64,000 bases of DNA, from positions 248,001 to 312,000 of the forward strand of contig NZ_VAWF01000002.1 of assembly GCF_005869845.1 (NCBI RefSeq). The letters are read 5' to 3'. Shown here piece by piece: positions 43,851 through 53,946 of this stretch. Each line of letters starts with the position of its first letter. Positions within the stretch are counted from its first letter, which is position 1. This stretch comes from Fodinibius saliphilus. Lineage in GTDB: Bacteria; Bacteroidota; Rhodothermia; Balneolales; Balneolaceae. The notes beneath the pieces were generated by a model. It made no database searches. It saw only the letters and a program-made list of their open reading frames with translations, and was not told the origin of the DNA. Both the position numbers and the translations under genes were made by a program.

Positions 43851-44558
43851 TTGAAAAAAGATACCTCACATATTGCTGTTTTATTCTTTAGCCGCTCTGC
43901 CTCGGCTGAAGCGCAGAATAAAATCTTTACTGTAGATAACCACTCCCCAAAAAACGACCAGCTGGCCCAGCAGCTTATTAGCCACAGCCGTAAGCAAATA
44001 GTTCAGTCAGGTTTACCTTTTATTGAATTTGATGAACAGCTACAACAAGGGCACGATTTCGGTGAACGCTTTGCCCATGCATTCACAACCATGTTTGAAA
44101 TGGGGTATCAACATGTAATAGCTGTAGGCAATGATACGCCTGAACTTTGTTCTGGTCATATTGAACAAGCTGCTGACCTACTGCTCACTGGAAAGGCTGA
44201 TATTATACTTGGACCTGCAAAAGATGGGGGTACATGGCTTACAGCCTACACCAAAGAGGCTTTTGATGAACGTAATTTCCGGCAGCATCCCTGGCAAGAA
44301 AAAACCTTATGCTCATCCCTTATCCAACGTTATAGTGAACAGTTCTCGGTTACCACACTGGAACTTCTGGCTGATATTGATGATGCTCATACCTTACAGA
44401 GTTTCATACAACGAACTTCTCATAAGTTCCCTACCCTTGTCTGCCAACTTCAATCTATTTTAGCTACTATTCTCTCTTTTGGGATTGAAGATAGCCCGCC
44501 AGAATTACCTTATATCTCCTATCGCAACAACCGGTTAAGAGCTCCACCCTTGGGATAA
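43851..44558 (+). CDS. DUF2064 family (TIGR04282-like) protein
   Basis: A 235-aa protein with a TTG start at 43851. It has a nucleotidyl- or glycosyltransferase-like fold: IAVLFFSRSASAEAQNK at the start, a DFGERFAHAF block, and the VIAVGNDTPEL motif, where the DxP of the DUF2064 family holds the metal. The usual product acts on unknown donors. The family signature is partly recalled. It lies 52 bp before the TonB receptor gene on the same strand. Confidence 0.65.
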   Translation: MKKDTSHIAVLFFSRSASAEAQNKIFTVDNHSPKNDQLAQQLISHSRKQIVQSGLPFIEFDEQLQQGHDFGERFAHAFTTMFEMGYQHVIAVGNDTPELCSGHIEQAADLLLTGKADIILGPAKDGGTWLTAYTKEAFDERNFRQHPWQEKTLCSSLIQRYSEQFSVTTLELLADIDDAHTLQSFIQRTSHKFPTLVCQLQSILATILSFGIEDSPPELPYISYRNNRLRAPPLG

Positions 44559-44610
44559 GTACATAACTAACGCTGCATGACATTAGTACCAAACACCATC
44601 GTATCCCGTT

Positions 44611-47600
44611 ATGAAAAAACTATTACTTACTGTAACCGGTTTACTCTTTTCAATCTCCGTTTTTGCACAATCCCGTCTGAATGTTTCTGTCATCAATAAA
44701 ACTAATGGGCAGGCTGTTGATGGCCTTACTATACTTTTGGAAAACCGCAGCATTGGGTATCAGGCTGAACAGCAAACCAATGAACAAGGGAAGGTTTATT
44801 TTAATGGACTTTTAACATCCGGCACCTACAGTGTAGTAGCGGTAGAGAACAGTAACTACTACGGATTGACAGCATCGAACGTGGTATTCCGATCCAACGC
44901 CAGCAAAAGTATTACACTGGCTCTTTCTCCCAAAGAGACACAACAGCTTGATGAAATTACCGTGGAGGCCAGCAACTCTATAGCACGGATAAACACCATC
45001 GATGCGGAAGTATCTTCAGAACTTCAGGAAAAGGAACTGGAAAGTATTCCCATCGAAGGCCGAGATATAACGAACTCACTGTATCGACTTCCCAATGTAA
45101 CCAAATCAACCGGTTTCTTTCCCGAAGCGCCCAATGTTACTATCAATGGAGCGAACTCCCTGTACACCAGCTATCTCATAGACGGAATGGATAATAATGA
45201 ACGCTTCCTGGGAGGGACCCGCTTTCGCATCCCCGTTGGATTTACCCAAAATGTGACTGTGCTTGCCAATAACTTTTCTGCAGAATATGGACAAACCAGC
45301 AATGGGGTATTCAATATCACCACAAAATCGGGCAGCAATACATTTAGTGGAAAAGGATACTATGAAACACGCCCCGGCCCTGTCATTGATGCCTCATCTC
45401 CCTTTGCCCAAACGGATCTCTCAGGCAACACCGTAAAAGATGGCTTCCAGCGTCACCAATTTGGACTCAGCCTGGGCGGACCTATAAAAAAGGATAATAC
45501 CTTTTTTTACCTGAACGCTGAACAGACGATCAGCATAAAAGATAACTTGCTAAATGTACCCGACCTGGGAGTCAATACTACCGTGCGCGGGCAAAATAAC
45601 TATACGCTGCTCTCCGGAAAGATTGATCATAACTGGAATAACAGACTACGCTCTTCACTCCGTTTACATAAAGGGTATGTAGGCATTGAACGGCAGGGCG
45701 GGGGCCTAAATGGAGGTACAACCTTTCCTGAAGCTGCCAACAACCAACGCCGAAACTCATTTACAGCCGCCGTTAATACAGTGCTCAACAGCAGCGGCTT
45801 TACTTCGGAGACAAACTACCAATACTCATCTTTCGACTGGATATATATACAGCCTAAAACCAAGAATACCCCCTCAGTATATGTGCGTAATCCCCAGGGT
45901 GAAAATATCGCCATACTTGGCGAATCGCTCGGCAATTTTGATATTATTGAGCGCATCCATCAAGTGCAGCAAAAATTTACTTTTTATAAAGGAGATCATA
46001 CCATAAAAGCAGGTGGCGGAATCATAAGTACTAACCATCATGATACTCGCGGCGGCAACGGTAATGGATTTTATACCGTCCAGCTAAACCAGAAGCAACT
46101 TACCACCCTTAAAAACCAAAATTTTGGTAAAAATCTATCGTATCGCCACATCCCATCCAATACCCAAGTCCTGTTCAACAGTGTGGAACTGCACCCTAAT
46201 ACTTTTGATGGTAACCAGTCTATCTACAGCCTATACCTTGAAGATCTCTACTCCCTTACCAATCGACTTAACATCAGCTTTGGACTCCGATACGACTATG
46301 ACAACCTTTCCAAAGCAGGGGCCTCAAAGGGTGATTTTAACAATATTGCTCCCCGCTTTAATGCCAACTATCGCCTAACAGAACTAAGTACACTGAGAGC
46401 CGGTTACGGGCTTTTCTATGATCGTATCCCCTATGCCATTTACAGCGATGCTATTGCCGGCAGTTCCAATGCTCCGGATTTCAAAGAACAGCTTCGACTC
46501 CTTCGCGACCAAGGATACCTGCCCGAAAGTACAAATATTGGTCGTATTACTTCTGATGGAAATGCCTCGGCCACCGAAACCAATGTTGATTACCTTGAAG
46601 GATCTACCAGCAGTGACTTCGCTGATTCTGATGGCTATGCATTCAGTAATCAAAAAACAATTCTAAACCCCAATGGACTCGATAATCCATACGCCCATCA
46701 TTTTACGTTGGGATATCAAAAACAGGTCCGCAAAGATCTATTGTTTTATGTTGACCTTATTCATAAACGGGGATATAATCAATTTCGACTCATAGATTTA
46801 AATACTCCCTCACCATACGAAGTAGATAACCCCAATGCCGATGCTTCCGATATCCGTACCCAAAAAGAAGCTGACGCCACCCGAAGGGTTCCTATTCGAT
46901 ATGATGAAAATAGCAATCCCTATGCATTAAGCGGCACTGATACCCTGCGAAACGTAGCGCGGCGCATAACAATGACCCAAACCGGCGGCGAGTCTCGATA
47001 TTGGGCAGCGAACGTTAACCTGCTTAAGGATCGGGGAAATGATCTCTACAGTTACCGCATTAGTTATACACTTTCCAGCCTTCGCAATAATACAGAGGAT
47101 ATCAACTTCGAAGCTGAAGATGCCAATGACTTTTCCGATGAATGGGGACCTTCTATTAATAATCGTCGCCATGTTATCAGTGCCCTCGGTACCATTTATC
47201 CTCTGGAAGAACTTGCTCTTACGCTTACCTCTCTCATCCAAAGCGGGCAGCCCGTGAACCGAATTGCCAATGCAGTAAACTATGGCGGCACCTCTGACCT
47301 TAACGGAGATGGTACTAGCCGTGCAGTACAATACACAGGAAAAACCGACCGGGCACCAGGGGCAAGCCGTAATGATAAACGCCTGCCTTGGTCTTACACT
47401 TTTGACCTGAGTCTTAAATATTCGCTTTCTATAGTGCAGGGGCAAAAGCTAACGCTACGTGCCGATATATTTAACCTCCTCAATACCACTAATTACAGCG
47501 GTTATACCAGCAATGCTACGGCCAGTAACCAAGTACAGGTAGGGCTTATTGACCGTGAAGAGTTTGAATATCGCAATGCTGCTCCCCCTCGACAGTTTCA

Positions 47601-47625
47601 ATTTAGTGTAAACTATAGATTTTAG
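44611..47625 (+). CDS. TonB-dependent receptor with carboxypeptidase-regulatory domain
   Basis: A 1004-aa outer-membrane protein. A signal peptide (MKKLLLTVTGLLFSISVFAQ) is followed by a carboxypeptidase-regulatory-like beta-sandwich (about 22-115). The plug domain follows (PIEGRDITNSLYRLPNVTK, GANSLYTSYLIDGMDNNERF), then a beta barrel ending in QFSVNYRF, with the final aromatic Phe typical of outer-membrane barrels. The ligand is unknown. It lies next to a complete YnjBCD-type importer, suggesting uptake of the same substrate through both membranes. Confidence 0.9.
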   Translation: MKKLLLTVTGLLFSISVFAQSRLNVSVINKTNGQAVDGLTILLENRSIGYQAEQQTNEQGKVYFNGLLTSGTYSVVAVENSNYYGLTASNVVFRSNASKSITLALSPKETQQLDEITVEASNSIARINTIDAEVSSELQEKELESIPIEGRDITNSLYRLPNVTKSTGFFPEAPNVTINGANSLYTSYLIDGMDNNERFLGGTRFRIPVGFTQNVTVLANNFSAEYGQTSNGVFNITTKSGSNTFSGKGYYETRPGPVIDASSPFAQTDLSGNTVKDGFQRHQFGLSLGGPIKKDNTFFYLNAEQTISIKDNLLNVPDLGVNTTVRGQNNYTLLSGKIDHNWNNRLRSSLRLHKGYVGIERQGGGLNGGTTFPEAANNQRRNSFTAAVNTVLNSSGFTSETNYQYSSFDWIYIQPKTKNTPSVYVRNPQGENIAILGESLGNFDIIERIHQVQQKFTFYKGDHTIKAGGGIISTNHHDTRGGNGNGFYTVQLNQKQLTTLKNQNFGKNLSYRHIPSNTQVLFNSVELHPNTFDGNQSIYSLYLEDLYSLTNRLNISFGLRYDYDNLSKAGASKGDFNNIAPRFNANYRLTELSTLRAGYGLFYDRIPYAIYSDAIAGSSNAPDFKEQLRLLRDQGYLPESTNIGRITSDGNASATETNVDYLEGSTSSDFADSDGYAFSNQKTILNPNGLDNPYAHHFTLGYQKQVRKDLLFYVDLIHKRGYNQFRLIDLNTPSPYEVDNPNADASDIRTQKEADATRRVPIRYDENSNPYALSGTDTLRNVARRITMTQTGGESRYWAANVNLLKDRGNDLYSYRISYTLSSLRNNTEDINFEAEDANDFSDEWGPSINNRRHVISALGTIYPLEELALTLTSLIQSGQPVNRIANAVNYGGTSDLNGDGTSRAVQYTGKTDRAPGASRNDKRLPWSYTFDLSLKYSLSIVQGQKLTLRADIFNLLNTTNYSGYTSNATASNQVQVGLIDREEFEYRNAAPPRQFQFSVNYRF

Positions 47626-47662
47626 TTTTATTAGGATGGAATTGGTATCAACATATTACAAC

Positions 47663-48877
47663 ATGAATTCATACACCTATTTTATATCTGCTTTTTGCCT
47701 CCTGCTGCTTCTTTCATGTAGTAGCAAGAGCAATCATCAAACTGACCTAAGCAAGCTTAACTGGGATCAGATCCGTCAACGAGCGGATGGCCAAACCGTT
47801 AACATGATGATGTGGCAGGGAGATCCCAATATTAATAGCTATATGCAAAACTATGTAGCCCCGACTGTTAAGCAACAGTACAATGTAGATCTAGAAATTG
47901 CCGGCGGACAGGGAAATACGATTGTTTCCATTCTTATGAGCGAAATAGAAGCAGGCAAACAGAATGGCGAGCTTGATCTTATTTGGATTAACGGGGAAAC
48001 CTTTTACCAACTTCGTCAGATTAACGGGCTTTATGGTCCCTTTGTCTCAAAACTGCCAAACACCCGGTATATCGATTTTGATAACCCCTTTATTAAATAT
48101 GACTTCCAACAACCTATTAATGGTTATGAAGTTCCATGGGGCAATGTACAGTTCACTATTATTTATGATTCGGCCCGTGTTAATACCCCCCCAAAGACTA
48201 AAGAAGAGCTGGCTCAATACGTTCGCAAACATCCTGGTACCTTTACCATTGCCAACGATTTCTCAGGGATGACATTCTTAAAATCTCTGTTAATCAATAT
48301 GGCAGGAGCCAATACCCTTGATGGGGCATTTGATCAAAAAAAATACACCAAATACTCAACCCAACTCTGGGATTACATCAATAGCATTAAACCTCATTTT
48401 TGGAAAGAGGGTGAAACCTTTCCCTCCTCCGTCTCTTCAATGCATCAACTTTTTGTTAATGGCGAGCTTCATTTTACAATGAGTAATAACGATGCCGAGG
48501 TGGATAATAAAATAAGGGAAGGCTTTTTTCCTAAATCAGCCCGGGCCTATTTGCTCGAAGGCGGAACTATTCAGAACTCCCATTATTTGGGTATTCCCGT
48601 TAACTCCGCCAAAAAAGCGGCGGCCATGGTTGTCAGTAATTTTTTGATCTCACCAGAGGCTCAGTACCAGAAAGCACGGCCTGATACCTGGGGCGATGGA
48701 ACCGTACTGGATATTAAAAAGCTTTCTAAAACTATGAATAAAAAGTTTGTATCACTGCCCAAAGGCAGTCACGCGCCCAGTAATAAGCAGATGCAGCAAA
48801 AAGCGCTACAAGAGCTAGCCCCAGAATATATGATTAGACTGTATGAAGATTTCCGTACCCACGTTATTCAAAAATAA
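47663..48877 (+). CDS. YnjB-like ABC substrate-binding lipoprotein
   Basis: A 404-aa protein with the start at 47663 (MNSYTYFISAF); a start at 47636 in the same frame adds nine residues. The lipobox is LLSCSS. The mature part has the family blocks MWQGDPNINSYMQNYV and SEIEAGKQNGELDLIWINGE, which match the YnjB type of binding protein rather than spermidine PotD. It would capture a solute in the periplasm for the permeases that follow. The solute is unknown. Its stop overlaps the first permease start by 35 bp. Confidence 0.8.
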   Translation: MNSYTYFISAFCLLLLLSCSSKSNHQTDLSKLNWDQIRQRADGQTVNMMMWQGDPNINSYMQNYVAPTVKQQYNVDLEIAGGQGNTIVSILMSEIEAGKQNGELDLIWINGETFYQLRQINGLYGPFVSKLPNTRYIDFDNPFIKYDFQQPINGYEVPWGNVQFTIIYDSARVNTPPKTKEELAQYVRKHPGTFTIANDFSGMTFLKSLLINMAGANTLDGAFDQKKYTKYSTQLWDYINSIKPHFWKEGETFPSSVSSMHQLFVNGELHFTMSNNDAEVDNKIREGFFPKSARAYLLEGGTIQNSHYLGIPVNSAKKAAAMVVSNFLISPEAQYQKARPDTWGDGTVLDIKKLSKTMNKKFVSLPKGSHAPSNKQMQQKALQELAPEYMIRLYEDFRTHVIQK

Positions 48878-49724
48878 AGCAGAAGCTATCGGCATTATCC
48901 TATTTCTTCTGCTGGCAGTACTCCCGTTGGTGCTGGGTATACTTTATGCAATTCTCTATAGCCTGGGCCTAATCGGCCTGACTAGTGCTGGATTCACCCT
49001 TAGCTACTGGATACAAGCGATCTCTGACCAAGAGTTCTGGCTATCAATGCTTTACACTTTTTATATCGCACTGGCAACAATTGCTATAAGTATCACCTCA
49101 GCTCTTGGAATTTCACTATACCTAAATAAACCCCTTAAAAAAGGATTGCCGGCCTTTTCGATCTACATCCCGCTGGCCTTTCCCGCTATTGTGGTAGCTT
49201 TTTTAGTCTTTCAGTTAGCATCACAGTCCGGGTTCTTTGCCCGCCTGTTTCTTCAGCTTGGAATTATTTCTCAAACGTCCGCTTTCCCGGAACTGGTAAA
49301 TGATCCCTTTGGTATTGGGATTATTGCTGCCCATACCTTTATGGCAATTCCTTTTTTTACAATTTACTTTTTAAACTTATATAGCCAAGAAAATATACCT
49401 GAGTTTTCTCGAGTAGCTCAAACCCTTGGTGCTTCCCGGTGGATTCAAATTCGTCGGGTTATTATTCCCATGCTACTTAAAAGAGCATTTCCCACCCTTA
49501 CGCTCTATACAATTTTTGTGTTGGGTTCCTATGAAATCCCCTTAATACTTGGGCGACAAACTCCTCAAATGATGTCGGTTCTTACTATCCGCAAACTTCG
49601 GCGATTTAGCCTATCCACAATACCGGAAGCCTATGTAACAGCACTTGTGTTTATCTTTTTAGTACTAGTGATACTCTTCTTTTTATTTAAATCACGCTCC
49701 TTTAGTTATGATCTCGAGAGGTAA
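48843..49724 (+). CDS. ABC permease 1, YnjC N-terminal half-like
   Basis: A 293-aa inner-membrane protein with six TM helices and an EAA loop (FSRVAQTLGASRWIQIRRVIIPML), as in binding-protein-dependent permeases. It corresponds to one half of the fused YnjC of E. coli; here the permease is split into two proteins. It overlaps the binding-protein gene by 35 bp and the next permease by 17 bp. Confidence 0.82.
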   Translation: MKISVPTLFKNKAEAIGIILFLLLAVLPLVLGILYAILYSLGLIGLTSAGFTLSYWIQAISDQEFWLSMLYTFYIALATIAISITSALGISLYLNKPLKKGLPAFSIYIPLAFPAIVVAFLVFQLASQSGFFARLFLQLGIISQTSAFPELVNDPFGIGIIAAHTFMAIPFFTIYFLNLYSQENIPEFSRVAQTLGASRWIQIRRVIIPMLLKRAFPTLTLYTIFVLGSYEIPLILGRQTPQMMSVLTIRKLRRFSLSTIPEAYVTALVFIFLVLVILFFLFKSRSFSYDLER

Positions 49725-50487
49725 CTTAAAATTATTCTGGGCCCGACTGCTATCAGCTATCTTTATATTTCCGGTAGCCTACTTGCTTCTGCTCTCTTTT
49801 GCAGAAATATGGCTTTTCCCCAATACATTGCCGACTTCTCTTACTATTGATCGGTGGCATGCCCTTTTCACAGAGAGAAATAACCTTTTTAGCAGCTTGT
49901 TGCTTTCCCTTACTGTTGCTATAACCGTAGCAACGCTGGCAACGCTAAGTGGCTTTTACACCAGCAAACAAATAGCATACCACCGTAGCCGCAAGCTTTG
50001 GATGCGACTCTCCTATTTCCCCTTTGTGCTTGCTCCGGTTATTTATGCTGCCGTGTTGTATTATTATTTTATTGAATTGAACCTTGCAGGCAGCTTGCTG
50101 GGGGTTATAGTAGGACATCTGCTTATTGCATTCCCTTATAGTGTAATTCTTCTTAGCGGTTTTTGGAGTAACCATACCCAAAAAATAGAGCAACTTGTTC
50201 AGACGCTTGGAGGAAATCGTTGGCAAACGTATAAAGATGTTTTTTTTCCAATGGCTCAGGGACTGCTGGTCGTTTGTTTCTTCCAGACCTTTCTAATCTC
50301 TTGGTTTGAATATGGACTCACGACCATCATAGGGGTAGGGAAAGTACAAACACTTACCTTAAAAGTATTTCAGTATATTAATGAAGCCAACTTTTATAAT
50401 GCTGCCTTAGCCAGTTCCCTGTTGGTACTGCCGCCTGTTATTTTGCTCTATTTTAATAAGAAATACCTATTCCAAAAACGATGGTAA
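49708..50487 (+). CDS. ABC permease 2, YnjC C-terminal half-like
   Basis: A 259-aa permease with about six TM helices and an EAA loop (LVQTLGGNRWQTYKDVFFPMAQ). It pairs with the upstream permease to form the channel. Overlaps of 17 bp upstream and 7 bp downstream with the ATPase indicate translational coupling. Confidence 0.82.
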   Translation: MISRGNLKLFWARLLSAIFIFPVAYLLLLSFAEIWLFPNTLPTSLTIDRWHALFTERNNLFSSLLLSLTVAITVATLATLSGFYTSKQIAYHRSRKLWMRLSYFPFVLAPVIYAAVLYYYFIELNLAGSLLGVIVGHLLIAFPYSVILLSGFWSNHTQKIEQLVQTLGGNRWQTYKDVFFPMAQGLLVVCFFQTFLISWFEYGLTTIIGVGKVQTLTLKVFQYINEANFYNAALASSLLVLPPVILLYFNKKYLFQKRW

Positions 50488-51218
50488 ATCCACTGAAAGC
50501 AACAGATATATCAAAATCCTATGGTGCTGAACAGGTACTTAACGGGGTTTCTCTTACCCTAAACAACAATGAGACACTGAGTATATTGGGCAAATCGGGA
50601 TGTGGTAAAACGACACTGCTTAAAATTCTTGCCGGTCTTGAATCTCCCGATCAGGGAACTATTTTAGTTAATGATACCAATGTCCAAACACTTCGCCCAC
50701 AGGAACGCAATGTTGTTTATTTGTACCAAGAACCGCTGCTATTTCCTCATTTAACAGTTTTTGAAAATATTGCCTTTGGATTGCAATTGAGAAAAGTTGA
50801 TAAAAATAAGATTTCCGATCGCACTCATGCCATGATTGAAAAGCTGAAGCTCACCGGTATGGAAGTAAAAATGCCTGATCAGCTATCAGGCGGGCAAAAA
50901 CAGCGTGTGTCTTTTGGGCGTGCGCTCATCACCAATCCCAGTGTATTACTTTTAGACGAACCCTTTGGAAATCTTGATGCCGATATACGAGCCAACATGC
51001 AGAAACTCTTCAAGCAAATTGCCAATGATGTAGATATTACTTCCATCTTTGTAACACACAATGTTAAAGAAGCCATCCTGATGGGAGATCGTATTGGCAG
51101 CATTTCAAACGGTGAACTTATGATCTACCCCTCCATAGAAGCATTTATTCAAAGTGGAAATAATGGCGTACAGGAAGAGATCGAATTCTGGAGTACCATT
51201 AAAAACAACAGAAACTAA
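50481..51218 (+). CDS. ABC transporter ATPase, YnjD-like
   Basis: A 245-aa ATPase with Walker A LGKSGCGKTTLL, Q-loop YLYQEPLLFPHLTV, signature QLSGGQKQRVSFGRAL, Walker B VLLLDEPFGNLD and H-loop THNVKEAI. The Q-loop and helical domain are of the CysA/PotA class. It completes a YnjBCD-type importer. The closest named relatives work on unknown substrates. The next gene begins 19 bp later. Confidence 0.85.
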   Translation: MVNPLKATDISKSYGAEQVLNGVSLTLNNNETLSILGKSGCGKTTLLKILAGLESPDQGTILVNDTNVQTLRPQERNVVYLYQEPLLFPHLTVFENIAFGLQLRKVDKNKISDRTHAMIEKLKLTGMEVKMPDQLSGGQKQRVSFGRALITNPSVLLLDEPFGNLDADIRANMQKLFKQIANDVDITSIFVTHNVKEAILMGDRIGSISNGELMIYPSIEAFIQSGNNGVQEEIEFWSTIKNNRN

Positions 51219-51237
51219 TTAGTTAGTTAATTTATTT

Positions 51238-52023
51238 ATGCAATCTTTAGCTATAATACTTGGCAGTGCCTTTAAGAACAGCATCCCCCAGAAGCTGGGC
51301 CTACAACCCATTGAAGTGGACACCAAGTGGGGAAAACAGATCATTTATGGGGGTAGTACTGACAATAGGCGAAAAATATTTGCACTGAATCGTCATGGGT
51401 CCCCACATCATTTACTGCCTCATCAAATAAATTATCGGGCTCAAGCTGCTGCCCTAAAAGCTGTTAATTGTGGGGCACTGGTGATCAATAGCTCTGTTGG
51501 TGTTTTAACTGAAGAGCTTCCACTCTACAAACCCCTTTTGTTAACCGATCAGTTAATGCCTGAAAACAGACTGCCGGATGGCTCAACTTGTAGTATGTTT
51601 CAAGAACCAACGGAAGAACAAGGGCACTTGGTTCTTAACGAAGGTTTATTCTCTAACGCCCTATCCAAACAACTTTACGAGCGTCATTCCAACACCATTC
51701 ATCAATCTGATGAGGTGGTCTTTGTTTATGCAGGCGGACCACGCAGCAAAACCCCGGCTGAAAATAAAATGTGGGGGCAACTGGGGGGAGATGTAAACTC
51801 TATGACCCTAGCACCGGAAGTGATACTGGCAAATGAGCTGGAGATACCAGTTGCAGGACTCGTTGTCGGACATAAGTACTCTATTCCAAGTATTGAAAAT
51901 CCCCCAGAAGAAGATATTCGGGAATCACTTGTTAAGGCTCGCGCCGCTACAAAAGATATTTTAATAGATTTTTTGCAACACGGAGAAACTGTTTCCTTTG
52001 GTAACCATATCTATAAGTACTAA
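51238..52023 (+). CDS. 5'-methylthioadenosine/purine nucleoside phosphorylase (MTAP family)
   Basis: A 261-aa member of the PNP/MTAP family. The phosphate- and ribose-binding blocks are ALNRHGSPHHLLPHQINYRAQ and VINSSVGVLTEE, and NSMTLAPEVILANELEIPVAGL is the family C-terminal block. It cleaves 5'-methylthioadenosine (or a related nucleoside) with phosphate to base and ribose-1-phosphate. A methylthioribose-kinase-like gene starts 1 bp after it, and a transporter precedes it. Whether it prefers MTA or another purine nucleoside is not clear. Confidence 0.82.
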   Translation: MQSLAIILGSAFKNSIPQKLGLQPIEVDTKWGKQIIYGGSTDNRRKIFALNRHGSPHHLLPHQINYRAQAAALKAVNCGALVINSSVGVLTEELPLYKPLLLTDQLMPENRLPDGSTCSMFQEPTEEQGHLVLNEGLFSNALSKQLYERHSNTIHQSDEVVFVYAGGPRSKTPAENKMWGQLGGDVNSMTLAPEVILANELEIPVAGLVVGHKYSIPSIENPPEEDIRESLVKARAATKDILIDFLQHGETVSFGNHIYKY

Positions 52024-52024
52024 C

Positions 52025-53059
52025 ATGATTTCAGAGCAGAAGATATATTCGATTCTTAATCATTCGATTCCCGGCTTTGAGGCTACCTCAGAACTTCAAC
52101 CTATTGAGGGCGGAAACCTGAATCACCTGTGGCGAATATGCGACCGCAACAAAAAGCTAATCATCAAATGGGCTCCCCCGCATATTGCCTCAAATCCTGA
52201 AGTCTCGCTCAGCCCTGAACGTATTGCCATTGAAGCCAAGGCCTTACAACTCTTCGAAGAAGATGGGCTACTCTATTCTTTCATTGATGAGCAACTTCGT
52301 CCACCCCAAATATATGTTTATGATAAGAACCAACATTTGCTTCTTATGGAAGACTTGGGGCAAATACCCTCTCTCGATCAGTGGTTAGGCGACAACAATC
52401 TAGACTCCATAGGAGAGAGATTAGGAACCTTTATCGGTAATATTCACCGACGAACATTTGGGAAGAAGGAGCTCTCACAAAGGTTTGACAACCATGATAT
52501 ACAACAAACACGATTGGAAGTACAATATAAACCGGCCGCTGATTATGCTTTAGCGAGTAGAGCACAGGGTATAGATCTCAACCTCATCCGATCAAAAACA
52601 CAAATGCTAGGCAACCAATTGATGGAAACAGGTTGTTGTCTGATTATGGGCGACCTTTGGCCCCCCTCAATATTAGTTGACCGCGGCAACTTGTATATTA
52701 TTGATTGGGAATTTTCACATTTTGGATATCCCCTACAGGATGTAGGACATTTTGCTGCACATTGTTGGATGCAGGCCCATATGGCTTCTTTTGAAAGTCA
52801 GGAAAATAGGTTCAAACAACTTTGGGGACAGTTCTGGAAGAGCTATAAAAAATCAATGGGAGAGCAAATATCAGAACTAGACTTGGATGGTATGATGACT
52901 CATGCGGGTGCTGAAATTTTAATCCGGGTGTGCGGTCCGTTTCAAAAGGGCTATGTATATGAAGAGTGCGAAGCTGATAGCCTGCCAGTTAGACAAGCAG
53001 TCAATAAAGTGCAGCAAATAATAGCATCAGCCTGCATTACTAAGCTGTGGGAAAAATAA
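52025..53059 (+). CDS. MtnK-like methylthioribose kinase / APH-fold phosphotransferase
   Basis: A 344-aa protein from the ATG at 52025 (MISEQKIYS). It has the aminoglycoside/choline kinase fold. The GGNLNHLWRICDRNKKLIIKWAP block with Lys, LSPERIAIEAKAL, MGDLWPPSILV (catalytic Asp) and YIIDWEFSHFG (metal Asp) resemble methylthioribose kinase, which has GDGNLN and the same PE/RxxxEA order. The kinase would phosphorylate methylthioribose or a similar sugar with ATP. It is coupled to the phosphorylase gene (1-bp gap). The exact substrate is inferred. Confidence 0.72.
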   Translation: MISEQKIYSILNHSIPGFEATSELQPIEGGNLNHLWRICDRNKKLIIKWAPPHIASNPEVSLSPERIAIEAKALQLFEEDGLLYSFIDEQLRPPQIYVYDKNQHLLLMEDLGQIPSLDQWLGDNNLDSIGERLGTFIGNIHRRTFGKKELSQRFDNHDIQQTRLEVQYKPAADYALASRAQGIDLNLIRSKTQMLGNQLMETGCCLIMGDLWPPSILVDRGNLYIIDWEFSHFGYPLQDVGHFAAHCWMQAHMASFESQENRFKQLWGQFWKSYKKSMGEQISELDLDGMMTHAGAEILIRVCGPFQKGYVYEECEADSLPVRQAVNKVQQIIASACITKLWEK

Positions 53060-53151
53060 CCACAACTTAATTTATTATTTTAACCATACAGGTGCTTTTT
53101 TGTTAAAAATTTGCTTATTTACATCATAAAACCTAAAAAACAGGAGACACT

Positions 53152-53946
53152 ATGAAGAAGGTACTTGTTGTTGCTATACTAATCTGTGTTTGCACTTCTA
53201 CGGCATATTCCCAAACAGCTCTCAATGACTATAAGAAAATGGACTATATCAGTGTTGAAAAAGAGAACCTACAGCGTTTCTTGACTCTCTCTCAACAGGA
53301 GCTTAAAAAGATATATAACAACCTTTTAGAATCGGGAGCCATAAAATCATGGACCCTATACCATGCTAAGTTTCCCGGCGGGAAACAAAACAGCTATGAT
53401 TTTATCAGTGTAGTAACCGCTTCTAATATTGATTCTTTGCTGAACTTGTTTAATGATATTAAAAACCCACCTTTTATTCCTTCTTCGACAGATAAGAGTA
53501 ACCAGAAGATCACCAACCATTGCAGTGTTATTAAATCTGAAATATGGAAAGTGGAGAATATGGTCTCCGATGGAGACACATCCAATCCGCCCGGTAAATA
53601 TGTAAGTATGGATTACATGAGGGTTGCACCGGGCAAGGGTCCGGATTACCTAATGCTTGAAGAGGAGATTGCTAAACCAATCCACCAAGAACGTATCAAC
53701 AGAGATAAAATGAAGGGTTGGCATACCTATTCGCTTATTGCCCCCAGCGGCTCACAATATGGATATAATTATAGCACAGCAAACTTCTTCGAAAATGTCA
53801 GCGATTTAGAGTTCGGTTTTACGGCAGAGATCATGAACCAAACAATGGATGAAAATGCCGATATTACTGAACTTTTTAATACCATTTATGAAACCCGTGA
53901 TCGGATTCGAGTAGAACTGTGGGAACGTTTCCTATACCTCAATTAA
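53152..53946 (+). CDS. Secreted protein with two ferredoxin-like (ABM/NIPSNAP-like) domains
   Basis: A 264-aa protein with a signal peptide (MKKVLVVAILICVCTSTAYSQ) and no lipobox. The mature part appears to have two similar alpha-beta halves, each with a YISVEKENLQRF / YMRVAPGKGPDYLMLE type strand-helix start and a W-x-x-Y-x-x-x-x-P-G/S-G pattern (KSWTLYHAKFPGGKQNSY and KGWHTYSLIAPSGSQYGY). This is a dimeric alpha-beta barrel arrangement in one chain. The function is unknown. It is convergent with the next gene, overlapping it by 4 bp. Confidence 0.6.
   Translation: MKKVLVVAILICVCTSTAYSQTALNDYKKMDYISVEKENLQRFLTLSQQELKKIYNNLLESGAIKSWTLYHAKFPGGKQNSYDFISVVTASNIDSLLNLFNDIKNPPFIPSSTDKSNQKITNHCSVIKSEIWKVENMVSDGDTSNPPGKYVSMDYMRVAPGKGPDYLMLEEEIAKPIHQERINRDKMKGWHTYSLIAPSGSQYGYNYSTANFFENVSDLEFGFTAEIMNQTMDENADITELFNTIYETRDRIRVELWERFLYLN

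Noticed and set aside
43851-44558. Doubt about a TTG-started gene
   Set aside because: Frame, length and DUF2064-like blocks are good, and no ATG lies near the N-terminal block, so the TTG start was kept.
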